Positions 33,403 to 41,632 of a stretch of 64,000 nt of DNA are shown piece after piece. The DNA comes from DASYPQ01 sp036006425 (lineage in GTDB: Bacteria > Planctomycetota > UBA1135 > GCA-002686595). The notes under the pieces are model-generated. The model did not search any database. It was given only the letters and a program-made list of their open reading frames with translations, and was not told where the DNA came from. How positions within the stretch are numbered: position 1 is the stretch's first letter; each line of letters begins with the position of its first letter. The stretch is from NCBI GenBank assembly GCA_036006425.1, contig DASYPQ010000022.1:310001-374000 (forward strand), given 5' to 3'. Made by a program: the position numbers and the translations under genes.

Positions 33403-34311
33403 CTACATCCGCGCGTGAAGCTGGAAGACCTGGTCGTAGCAGTAGAAGCCGTTGACGGCGATATCCACGTCGATCTTTCCCGGCGCGTATTGCCCGCCAG
33501 CGACGTTGCCGCTGTCGAAGCGCTTCGTAGTCCCGTTGCCATCGGTCAGGTCACAGACCAGGCGCTGCTTGGCCGCACTCGCGTCGACCCTGTAGATGCC
33601 GAAGCCGGTGAAGGTCCGTTCCGGCGGCGCCGGTGTGGGCAGAGTGTGCCAGGCGATGTAGACCAGGGCGTAGTGCTGCACCCCGACGGTGCTCGACGAT
33701 CCGAGGTCGAGAAGATTGAACGTGCCGACCGCGGGCCAACTGAAGATCGGGCACAGACACGGCGGCAGGCAGCCCTCCAGGTACTGCGATTGCTCGAGGT
33801 GGTAGGGCACGAGCGCGGTTGCGGGCACGGGGGAGGCCGTGAGACGGAAGACCTGGTCCCAGCAGTAGAATCCGTTCCTCGCGATCGCGATGTCGATCAC
33901 CGGGAAGTTGCCTCCACCGGCGACCAGGCCGCTGTCGAAGTGCTTCGGCGCGGCGGTGTCGAACGAAAGGTCCAGCTGCAGCTGGTGGTTGAGGCCGAAC
34001 TGGCCGCCGACCTTGTACTCGCCGCTGCCGGTGACGCGTCGCTGCGAGGAGTCGGGCATGTCGACCTCCCAGTTGACGTCCCTGACCGCGTAGTGGTTGT
34101 AGCCGGCCGGGTCGGCGTACGTGAACTGCAGCGTGAACGTGCCGAACAGGTCGCTCGTCGTGATGATCGGGCACTGGCAGGGCGGCTGACAGCCCTCTTC
34201 GAAGGTCGAGTTGGCCTCGAGGCGGTAGATCGTGGGCGCCGTGCCCGCTCGCGCCTGGGTTGCGATCGCGAGCGAAGTGACCGCGGCGAGAATTGCAATT
34301 CCTCGATACAT
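33403..34311 (-). CDS. Secreted protein made of two tandem repeats of an unknown domain
   Basis: A 302-residue exported protein. The ATG at 34311 gives a clean signal peptide (cleaved near QARA) and has GAGG six bases upstream. The mature part is two copies of one domain of about 135 residues. Each begins with a Y..LE..S pattern followed by EGC.PPC.CPI, continues with GTF.L, HYA, a TG.G.Y.V strand and FDSG.VAGG, and ends with NGFYC.DQVFQLHA or its variant. The five cysteines per copy suggest disulphides. No family is recognised. Base composition and codon use are less GC-biased than in the neighbouring carbamoyltransferase gene. Confidence 0.65.
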   Translation of the reverse strand: MYRGIAILAAVTSLAIATQARAGTAPTIYRLEANSTFEEGCQPPCQCPIITTSDLFGTFTLQFTYADPAGYNHYAVRDVNWEVDMPDSSQRRVTGSGEYKVGGQFGLNHQLQLDLSFDTAAPKHFDSGLVAGGGNFPVIDIAIARNGFYCWDQVFRLTASPVPATALVPYHLEQSQYLEGCLPPCLCPIFSWPAVGTFNLLDLGSSSTVGVQHYALVYIAWHTLPTPAPPERTFTGFGIYRVDASAAKQRLVCDLTDGNGTTKRFDSGNVAGGQYAPGKIDVDIAVNGFYCYDQVFQLHARM

Positions 34312-34765
34312 GGAGCACCTCATTAAATGAAACTGGTGTGGAACCTGCGCCCTCACACGCAGAGTTCCAGAGTACGCCGCTCGCTCGCGGCCGAAAGGGG
34401 AGCTCCGGCAGCCGTCGAGCATCAGATGCGTTATGAAAATCCCATTGGGCGCTCGTTGGAGATCGCTGAGTGGCCCATGTCGGATTCGACATGCAAGTCG
34501 AACTTGGTGGCGACTGCGCGGAGTGAATGCGGAACACGCGATCGACGCGCGCGGGCCGAGCGCCTCGCCTCGGGACGGTCGTGGCCCATTCTTTCCGAGG
34601 CACCCAGTGGGGCAGCGCGCAACCGATCACCGTCGAGGACTACGCCGGAGTCGGTCCGCCCGACCTGTGGACCCTGCGCGCGGCGATTCTCGCCGTCGCG
34701 GCGGAGTCGCACTGACTCGCCAAGTCGCGCACGGTATTCTCTCCGCCCGATCCCAGGAGCCCCCC
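34312..34765. other. Intergenic region with a possible gene remnant
   Basis: A 454-base gap. The part next to 34311 is comparatively A+T-rich and probably holds the promoter of the minus-strand gene. On the plus strand an open frame at 34527-34715 reads plausibly protein-like (AHSFRGTQWGSAQPITVEDY, then GPPDLWTLRAAILAVAAES) and ends in TGA, but it has no recognised family or ribosome binding site. It may be the end of a decayed gene. A TATTCT hexamer near 34735 could serve the next gene. Confidence 0.3.
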
Positions 34766-35365
34766 ATGCCCACCCGTGACAAGCGCGTCGACGCCTACAT
34801 CCAGAAAGCACCCGAGTTCGCCCGCCCGATCCTCACCGAGCTGCGCGCGCGCGTGCACTCCGCCTGTCCCGACGTCGTCGAGACGATCAAGTGGCGCATG
34901 CCGAGCTTCGAGTACCAAGGGCTCCTCTGCGGCATGGCGGCCTTCAAGAAGCACGCGGTCTTCGGCTTCTGGAAGCACAACCTCGTCGTGGCCGACGACT
35001 CGAAGGCCAACATGGCGATGGGCAGCTTCGGCAAGCTCGTCGAGCCCGGCCAGCTGCCCAAGAAGGCCGAGTTCGCGCGCCTCGTCAAGAAGGCGATGAA
35101 GCTGAACGAGGACGGCGTCAAGGCCGTGCGCAACAAGACGGCGAAGAAGAAGCCGATCGCAATGCACCCGGCCCTCGAGCGCGCCCTCGCGAATCATCCC
35201 AAGGCGCGCGCGCAGTTCGGCGAGTTCGCGCCCAGCAAGCAGCGCGAGTACATGGAGTGGATCTCCGACGCCAAGGCCGACGCGACGCGGGAGCGCCGGC
35301 TCAAGGACGCGATCGAGTGGATCGCTCAGGGCAAGCCGCGCAACTGGAAGTACATGAACTGCTGA
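34766..35365 (+). CDS. YdeI/DUF1801-family protein
   Basis: A 199-residue cytosolic protein. The first part (about 1-115) is a DUF1801 (YdhG-like) domain: VDAYIQKAPEFARPILTELR, then ETIKWRMPSFEYQG and MAAFKKHAVFGFWKH. The second part is the OmpD-associated/YdeI helix region with PALERALANHPKARAQF and FAPSKQREYMEWI. These two-part proteins are common but of unknown biochemical role; in Bacillus a relative affects resistance to antimicrobial peptides. AGGAG precedes the ATG. It converges on the metalloprotease gene with a four-base gap. Confidence 0.8.
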   Translation: MPTRDKRVDAYIQKAPEFARPILTELRARVHSACPDVVETIKWRMPSFEYQGLLCGMAAFKKHAVFGFWKHNLVVADDSKANMAMGSFGKLVEPGQLPKKAEFARLVKKAMKLNEDGVKAVRNKTAKKKPIAMHPALERALANHPKARAQFGEFAPSKQREYMEWISDAKADATRERRLKDAIEWIAQGKPRNWKYMNC

Positions 35366-35369
35366 ACGG

Positions 35370-38300
35370 TCAGGGCAGCCAGCTCACTCGGTACGCGTTC
35401 GACGAGTTGAACGTTCCACCCGGAGGAGTCGGGCAGAAGGTCGCGCTCGGGTCGCGGTAGTACGTCTGGTAGATGCGGATCTGGCCCGCCTGGATCGTGT
35501 CGCCGAGTGCGGCGGAACGCGCCGACACCGACGGCTCGGCGCCCTGCGGCGCGACGACGACGCCGCCGCTCGCGCTCTTCGCGTACAGCCTCTTCAGCGA
35601 TCCGCCCGCGCAGCGCAGACCGTCGCCGAAGTGCACCGGCGCGATCTCCAGGTTGCCCTGGAGGAAGATCGTGAACGCAGTCGGGCGCTCGCCCGAGGCC
35701 GTGAACACGAGCGTGTCGGCGGAGAGACTCGGCGTTCCCGTGACCGTGAGCTGCGCTCCGCCGCTGCCGCCCGAGTTCTCGCAGCCGTGACCGGCCGCGC
35801 CGTTGTTCGCGCACGGGCAGGCGGCGCCGGTTCCGTCGCCGAAGCAGAACGGAGTCATTCCCTGCTCGCATTCGTCGGGGATTCCGTTGCCGTTCGAGTC
35901 GATGCTGGTGCCCCCGGTGATGTCGCACGAGTCCGGGATCTGGTTCCCGTTGCAATCGGGCGCACCCTGAGCGATCGCGCAGGCGTCGCCGACGTGGTCG
36001 CCGTCGCAGTCCTGCTGGCCCGGATTCGAGAGGTTCGGGCAGTTGTCGCACGCGTCGCCGACACCGTCGCCGTCCGCGTCCTGCTGGCCGGGGTTCGCTA
36101 CGCCATCGCAGTTGTCGATGCAGTCGGCGACGCCGTCGCCGTCCGCGTCCGTGTCGGGGACGCCGCACCCGCACTGGCCGGGCGAAGTCTTCAGCGGATC
36201 GTTCGGGCAGCCGTCGATGCAGTTCGCGACGCCGTCGCCGTCCGTGTCGATGTCCGGGACTCCGCAGCCGCACTGGCCCGGAGCGATCTTGTTCGGATCG
36301 TTCGGGCACCCGTCGTTGCAGTTCGCGACACCGTCGCCGTCGCTGTCCGTGTCGGGCACGCCGCAGCCGCATTGGCCGGGCGCGATCTTCGCCGGATCGA
36401 AGGGGCAGCCGTCGCTCGAGTCCGGCGTGCCGTCGTTGTCGTCGTCGGAATCGCACGCATCGCCCAGCGCGTCGCCGTCGTTGTTCGCCTGGTTCGAGTT
36501 CGCGATGAACTGGCAGTTGTCGGCGCCGTCCGGGACGCCGTCGTTGTCGTCGTCGGAGTCGCAGACGTCACCTTGCGCATCCCCGTCGTTGTTCGCCTGG
36601 TCGGGATTGGCGACGTTCGGGCAGTTGTCCGACCCGTCCGGGATCCCGTCGCCGTCGCTGTCCTGGCTCGCGGCGTGGTAGAGGATCTCGACGTCGTCGA
36701 TCGCCCAGCCGCCGAGCTGCAGACCGCCGTCCGTGCGGAGCTGGAACTCAAGCTGCGCCGCGGAGTTGTTGTCCGCGAGCGCGCCGAGCTCGACTTCCTG
36801 CGTCGACCAGCTCGTGTCGAGGACGTGCGAGCCGGTCGGGTTCGTCCACGCCTGCACGCCGTTGACGAGGATCGGCGACTGGTCGTAGATCCCCTGCTCG
36901 ACCGTCAACCAGCGCTTGAAGCGCAGGCGCGTGCCCCACTTCGCGCTCAGGTTGATCGTCGGCGAGCGCAGGCGGTTGTGCACGTTCGCACCGTACGCGC
37001 CGAGCGGAGTGGAACCGCTGATCCCGAGGTCGTTCGCCCAGCAGCGCGTCGGGCTCGAGGCGGACGCGGGGTCGCTCCACGCAACACCCTGCGAGGAGCC
37101 GCTGCGTCCGGCGGGGGCGCCGTGCTGCCAGTCGTCCTCCGAGTTGCTCGTGTCCCCGTAGGTCGCGTGCGTCCAGCCGTTGTCGTTCGCGGTCTCGAAG
37201 TTGTCGAGGTAGGTCGACGTCAGGACGCCGACCGCGAAGGCGAGCGTCGTGCCCGGAGCCCCCGTGGGGAAGGTGACGGTGTGGCCGCCGCTGTCGGTCG
37301 CCGTCACGTAGTAGTCGATGCGCGCTCCGCCGAGCTGTCCCGGGATCGACGCCTGGTAGACGTTGCCGCCCTGGTTCGCCATCGCGAGGGAAGTGAACGC
37401 GGCGTTGTTGCGGCGGTAGCGCAGCGTCGTCGCCGTCAGCGGCGGCGAACTCTGCGCGACGATCGTCGCCGACACGACGTAGGGGCCGGTCTCGTTCGAG
37501 GTGTCGGGCAGGTCGGTGACGTTCGTGATCGAGATCGTCGGCAGCGTGAACCCGGGGAAGCCCTGGTCGCGGAATCCGGAGTCGATGTCGGTGAAGTGCG
37601 GCGTCCCGTTGTTGATGTTGCCGTCGTTGTCGTCGAGCGTCAGCCACTGCGTCTCGATGATCGAGCGGATCTGCGTCTGGTTGTAGCCGTTCATCCAGCC
37701 CAGGAAGATGTTGTTCGCGATCAGGTCCCCCGCCGCGTTGCCGTTCGTGACGTTGAGGCGCGCGCGGATCTTCCAGGCGGCGCCCATCCACGGCTCGCCG
37801 TCGGCGTGGACCTCGCCGTAGCAGGCCGGGCAGCAGTCGCCGCAGAACATGCGCGTGTTGTTGCCGTCGCGCACGTTACAGCCCGTGCCGCAGAAGTCCT
37901 GGCCGCAGATCGGAGTGTCGTACGAGTACATCGACCAGACGTCGGCGTTGCCCTCGCCCATACCGTCGCCGCCATTGCCCGTGCTGTACCGGTCGTTGAG
38001 CCAGTGGCCCATCTCGTGCGCGATGACGGTCGAATACGCCGTGTTCGGGCAGTTGCCGCCGGCGGCGTAGAAGTTGAGCGAGCCGCCGTCGTAGAACGCG
38101 TTGCAAGTCTGGGCCAGGTTGACGTTCGCCGTCGCGACGAAATCGGCGGTGGCGTCGGCGGGATTGATGGAGCGGACCCAGTCGCGCAGGTGGTTCACGC
38201 CGATGAACGCGTTCGCCTGCGAGGTCACGGTGCCCGGAGCGGCGGGGTTCATCGTGATCGGGTTCGCCTGGTTCGGCTGGAGCGTCTGCGTCAGCGTGTA

Positions 38301-39263
38301 GTTGGCGCCCGCGGCGTTCAGGACGTTGTTGAACGTCCCGACGTACGTGAAGGTGCACGCGAGCGGCGAGTTGACGCCGGGATAGTTGAAGTTGCCGTTC
38401 GCGTCCGTGAACACGGTGCCCTGCGAGCTCGTCACGCGCGCGTAGCGCATGATCTGCGACGTCTCGGGGTTCGAAGGGACGTCGGGCGCGAGCCCGGGCG
38501 ACGCGAGGCTGCTCACCGTGCCGCCGACGTCGAACTCGTGCACCGTCGCCTCGCGGCGCAGGACGCGGCCGTCGAGGGCGTCGACCCAGTAGTTGAATCC
38601 GATCGGGACGATCCCCGGATCGACCCGGCGCACGTCGATCTGCCAGGCGAGGCGGCCCTCGCGGCGCTTCCCGACGAGCGTCTGGTCGATCACGAGCTGG
38701 CCCGTCGAGGCTTCCGTGGGCTCGAGGTGCTCGTCCTCGAGGAACTTCGCGCGGGCGACCGCCTCCGCGGCGAGCGGCGCGTAGACCGGGCGGACGCGGA
38801 AGCCCTCGAGCTTCGGGAGCGCGGTCGACTGGACGGAGAGGAGACGACCCTGCGCGTCGAAGAGCACGTTGACGAATCCGCCGACGACGGGGACGCCGCC
38901 GACCGACTGGCGCAGGCGCACCGTGTACTTGTCGCTCGATCCGATCTGCCCCAGCGGGAGGAACTGCACGCGCTCCTGGCCGAGCGTCACCGCGTCGATC
39001 CCGAGCAGCTCGGTCGCGTCCTCGATCGCGCGCCGCGCGAGCCGCGCGAAATCGGCGTCCTCGCGGGGCGCGAACGCGGCCGGCGCGCTGCCGCCGTAGA
39101 GCATCTTCGCGAAGCCGGTCTCCGGATCCGGCTCGACGCGCCATTCCGCGCCGCGACTCGTCTTCCAGCGCGCGAGGGCTTCGCCGTCACCCGGCGCGGC
39201 CTGGAGGAGCGGCGCCGAGGCGCAGGAAACGACCAGGAAACGAACGAAAGCGCGTGTCGTCAT
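35370..39263 (-). CDS. Large secreted zinc metalloprotease with thrombospondin type 3 repeats
   Basis: A 1297-residue exported protein with signal peptide (cleaved near LLQAA), a propeptide-like N-terminal part (about 30-260), and a gluzincin-type catalytic domain with His416-Glu417-x-x-His420 in HEMGHWLNDR and the third ligand Glu437 in GEGNADVW. A Cys-rich insert (470-495), a beta-sandwich of the immune-inhibitor/MAM type (about 690-860) and calcium-binding thrombospondin type 3 repeats (about 868-1130) follow. The last about 155 residues carry the C-terminal module shared with two other secreted proteins (FCFGDGTGAACPC, FGDGLRCAGG, final YRVSWLP). It probably degrades proteins outside the cell; the module may attach it to the surface. 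Confidence 0.85.
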   Translation of the reverse strand: MTTRAFVRFLVVSCASAPLLQAAPGDGEALARWKTSRGAEWRVEPDPETGFAKMLYGGSAPAAFAPREDADFARLARRAIEDATELLGIDAVTLGQERVQFLPLGQIGSSDKYTVRLRQSVGGVPVVGGFVNVLFDAQGRLLSVQSTALPKLEGFRVRPVYAPLAAEAVARAKFLEDEHLEPTEASTGQLVIDQTLVGKRREGRLAWQIDVRRVDPGIVPIGFNYWVDALDGRVLRREATVHEFDVGGTVSSLASPGLAPDVPSNPETSQIMRYARVTSSQGTVFTDANGNFNYPGVNSPLACTFTYVGTFNNVLNAAGANYTLTQTLQPNQANPITMNPAAPGTVTSQANAFIGVNHLRDWVRSINPADATADFVATANVNLAQTCNAFYDGGSLNFYAAGGNCPNTAYSTVIAHEMGHWLNDRYSTGNGGDGMGEGNADVWSMYSYDTPICGQDFCGTGCNVRDGNNTRMFCGDCCPACYGEVHADGEPWMGAAWKIRARLNVTNGNAAGDLIANNIFLGWMNGYNQTQIRSIIETQWLTLDDNDGNINNGTPHFTDIDSGFRDQGFPGFTLPTISITNVTDLPDTSNETGPYVVSATIVAQSSPPLTATTLRYRRNNAAFTSLAMANQGGNVYQASIPGQLGGARIDYYVTATDSGGHTVTFPTGAPGTTLAFAVGVLTSTYLDNFETANDNGWTHATYGDTSNSEDDWQHGAPAGRSGSSQGVAWSDPASASSPTRCWANDLGISGSTPLGAYGANVHNRLRSPTINLSAKWGTRLRFKRWLTVEQGIYDQSPILVNGVQAWTNPTGSHVLDTSWSTQEVELGALADNNSAAQLEFQLRTDGGLQLGGWAIDDVEILYHAASQDSDGDGIPDGSDNCPNVANPDQANNDGDAQGDVCDSDDDNDGVPDGADNCQFIANSNQANNDGDALGDACDSDDDNDGTPDSSDGCPFDPAKIAPGQCGCGVPDTDSDGDGVANCNDGCPNDPNKIAPGQCGCGVPDIDTDGDGVANCIDGCPNDPLKTSPGQCGCGVPDTDADGDGVADCIDNCDGVANPGQQDADGDGVGDACDNCPNLSNPGQQDCDGDHVGDACAIAQGAPDCNGNQIPDSCDITGGTSIDSNGNGIPDECEQGMTPFCFGDGTGAACPCANNGAAGHGCENSGGSGGAQLTVTGTPSLSADTLVFTASGERPTAFTIFLQGNLEIAPVHFGDGLRCAGGSLKRLYAKSASGGVVVAPQGAEPSVSARSAALGDTIQAGQIRIYQTYYRDPSATFCPTPPGGTFNSSNAYRVSWLP
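36121..36417 (-). repeat. Three 99-base tandem repeats inside the metalloprotease gene
   Basis: Three units with an exact 99-base period encode 33-residue repeats of the form GQCGCGVPDTDSDGDGVANC. The spacing of the GCACTGGCC-type landmarks (36171, 36271, 36370) shows the period. The units are imperfect copies within the calcium-binding repeat region and could change in number by recombination. Confidence 0.7.
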
Positions 39264-39320
39264 GGCGGCAGAGGGGGGGAATGGGGACGCCGGAGCTTCG
39301 CGACGAGAGAGGGCCGGCCC

Positions 39321-39326
39321 AGTATA
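39321..39326 (-). promoter_or_regulatory. Putative -10 hexamer TATACT upstream of the metalloprotease
   Basis: Minus-strand TATACT lies 57 bases before the ATG at 39263, the best match to TATAAT in this gap. The remaining 128-base gap to the divergent gene at 39392 shows no clear promoter for that gene, although TTGACC occurs near 39365. Confidence 0.4.
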
Positions 39327-39391
39327 CCCCTCTCGAGAAACCGCGTGGGCGCCCGATCGCCCTCTTGACCGCGCACCGTCGCTCCTCCTGA

Positions 39392-41632
39392 ATGCGCGCC
39401 GTGCTCGTCTACTTCGGCGTCTTCCTCGTCGCCCTGTCGGGGTTGATGTTCGAGATCGGGCTCACGCGGATCTTCTCCGCGACGATCTGGTACCACTTCG
39501 CGTTCGTCGCGATCTCGGTCGCGCTGCTCGGCTGGGGCCTCGGCGGACTCGTGATGCAGCAATGGAAGCGGCGCTGGCAGCCGACTCTCGACGGCGCCGC
39601 GTGGCTCTCGCTCGCCTACGCCGCGTCGATCCCGCTGTGCCTCGGCCTCATCGTGCGGTTCCCGTTCCGGCAGGAGCTCTTGCCGCTGTACTTCTGCGCG
39701 TCGCTCCTCCCCTTCCTCCTCGGCGGGATGGTGCTCTCGGCGGCGTTCGACATCGGCAGGCGGAATGCGCCGAAGCTGTACTTCGCGGATCTCACGGGGG
39801 CGTCGCTCGGCGCGCTCGCGGTCACGTTCCTCCTCTCCTGGCTCGGAGGCGAGACCGCGGTGCTCGCCGTGGCGCTCGCGCCCGCCGTCGCCGCGGCCTG
39901 TTTCTCGCCGAAGCGCATCGCGATCGCGTCGATCGCCGTCGTGATCGTGGGAGCGGCCGTCGCCGTGAACGAGCGCACCGGCCTCTTCCGCATACACAGC
40001 GCGCCGACGAAGGGGATGTACCAGCATCTCGCCGCGAATCCGGGCACTTCCGTCACGCAGACGGGCTGGAACGCCTACTCGCGCATCGACGCCGTCGAGG
40101 GTTTCGAGAAGCCGTACCTCGCGCGCCTCTACATCGACTCGGACGCGTGGACGAACGTCCTGCGCGCGGAGGTCGAGACGGATCGCGTGCACCCGATGCG
40201 CACCTGGTACCGCGCGCTCCCCTTCCAGCTCACCCGCGAGCCCGAGGTGCTCGTCATCGGTCCGGGTGGCGGCTCCGACGTGCGCGTGTCGCTCGCCTCC
40301 GGCGCGAAGCGCGTCACCGCCGTCGAGCTGAACCCTTTGATGCTCGAGTTCGTGCGCCACTACGGCGCCGCAGCGGGGAACCTGTACGACCTCCCCCGGG
40401 TCGACGTGTTCCTCGGCGAAGGACGCAACTACGTCAGCCGTTGCGACCGGAAGTTCGACGTGATCTTCCTCGGATTCGTCGACTCGTGGGCGTCGGTGTC
40501 GTCGGGCGGGCTCTCGCTCTCCGAGAACTACCTGTACACGGTCGAGGCGTTCCGCGCGTACTACGACCATCTCACCGACGACGGAATGCTCGTCATCCTG
40601 CGTTGGGGCATCGACATCCCGCGCCTCGTCACGAACTCCGTGGCGCTGCTCGGCGCGCCCGACGCGTCGTCGCGGATCGTCGCGCTGCTCGAGAAGGAGC
40701 ACGGGCCCGGCGATCCGCCGCAGATGACGTTCATGCTCAAGAAGCGCCCGTTCACGGAGAGCGAGACGAAGGAGATCCACGAGTCGTGGACGTCCGCGCT
40801 GCCGGTGATCGTGCCCGGGCGCCACGTCGAGCCGCCGTACGACGGGCTCTTGTCGGGCGCCGTCTCGCTCCCGCAGTTCGCCCGCGACGCGCGCGACATC
40901 GTCGATCCCGTGTTCGACGACAGCCCCTTCTACTTCGCGACCGAGCGCCCGATCGGGCTCCCGCCGATCATCACGAAGGCTCTGGTCGAGCTCCTGGCGA
41001 TCGGGCTGGCGCTGTTCGCGGTCTTCGCGTGGCGCGGCCGGCCGAAGCACGGCGGCTCGAGCTCCTACACCGCGTCGCTCGCCTACTTCGGCTGCCTCGG
41101 ATTCGGATTCATCGCCGTCGAGCTCTCGCTGATGCAGCGCCTGATCCTCCTCCTCGGGCACCCGATCTTCACGCTCGCGGTGCTGCTCTTCACGCTGCTC
41201 GCGTCGAGCGGCGTCGGCAGCTGGATGAGCGGACGCATCTCCGTGCGGCGCGCGTGCATCACGGTCGCCGTGCTCGCGCTGCTCTACACGTTCGCCCTGC
41301 CGCCGCTCGTCGTCCTCCTGCTCCCGCTGCCGCTCGCCGCGCGGATCGCGGCGACGGTCGTGCTCGTGGCGCCGCTCGGGTTCGTGATGGGCATGCCGTT
41401 CCCCCAGGGCCTCCGCAGCGCGGGCCGCGGGCCGCTGCCGGCGCCTCCTTTCTATTGGGGGCTGAACGGGATCATGAGCGTCGTCGGGTCCGGATCGACG
41501 ATGCTGATCGCCGTGACGCTCGGATTCCGGGCGGCGATGCTCGCCGGAGTCCTCTGCTACGCGATCGCCGCGTGGGCGTCGAAGCGCGTCTCAGAGGCAG
41601 AAGTCGACGTGCAGCCCGTTGGTCAGGCCTAG
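39392..41632 (+). CDS. Membrane protein with spermidine-synthase-like methyltransferase domain
   Basis: A 746-residue protein: an N-terminal block of membrane helices (about 1-205), a soluble Rossmann domain (about 210-530), and a second block of helices (about 535-735). The soluble part has LVIGPGGGSDVRVSL, the SAM-type glycine loop, then VTAVELNPLMLEFV with the acidic ribose contact and YTVEAFRAYYDHLTDDG, as in spermidine-synthase-related proteins. Fused membrane forms are frequent but of unknown substrate, so polyamine synthesis should not be assumed despite the arginine decarboxylase elsewhere. Its 3' end overlaps the convergent cytochrome gene by 42 bases. Confidence 0.75.
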   Translation: MRAVLVYFGVFLVALSGLMFEIGLTRIFSATIWYHFAFVAISVALLGWGLGGLVMQQWKRRWQPTLDGAAWLSLAYAASIPLCLGLIVRFPFRQELLPLYFCASLLPFLLGGMVLSAAFDIGRRNAPKLYFADLTGASLGALAVTFLLSWLGGETAVLAVALAPAVAAACFSPKRIAIASIAVVIVGAAVAVNERTGLFRIHSAPTKGMYQHLAANPGTSVTQTGWNAYSRIDAVEGFEKPYLARLYIDSDAWTNVLRAEVETDRVHPMRTWYRALPFQLTREPEVLVIGPGGGSDVRVSLASGAKRVTAVELNPLMLEFVRHYGAAAGNLYDLPRVDVFLGEGRNYVSRCDRKFDVIFLGFVDSWASVSSGGLSLSENYLYTVEAFRAYYDHLTDDGMLVILRWGIDIPRLVTNSVALLGAPDASSRIVALLEKEHGPGDPPQMTFMLKKRPFTESETKEIHESWTSALPVIVPGRHVEPPYDGLLSGAVSLPQFARDARDIVDPVFDDSPFYFATERPIGLPPIITKALVELLAIGLALFAVFAWRGRPKHGGSSSYTASLAYFGCLGFGFIAVELSLMQRLILLLGHPIFTLAVLLFTLLASSGVGSWMSGRISVRRACITVAVLALLYTFALPPLVVLLLPLPLAARIAATVVLVAPLGFVMGMPFPQGLRSAGRGPLPAPPFYWGLNGIMSVVGSGSTMLIAVTLGFRAAMLAGVLCYAIAAWASKRVSEAEVDVQPVGQA

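Noticed and set aside
36040..36660. CRISPR-like array
   Set aside because: The repeats are in frame, encode calcium-binding motifs and have no spacer structure.
35631..39368. 1245-residue open frame antisense to the metalloprotease
   Set aside because: Valine- and arginine-rich shadow of the calcium-binding repeats; no start signal or domain.
39392..41632. Spermidine synthase paired with arginine decarboxylase
   Set aside because: The domain is flanked by two membrane blocks and lies 10 kb from speA; membrane-fused members of this family are not established polyamine enzymes.
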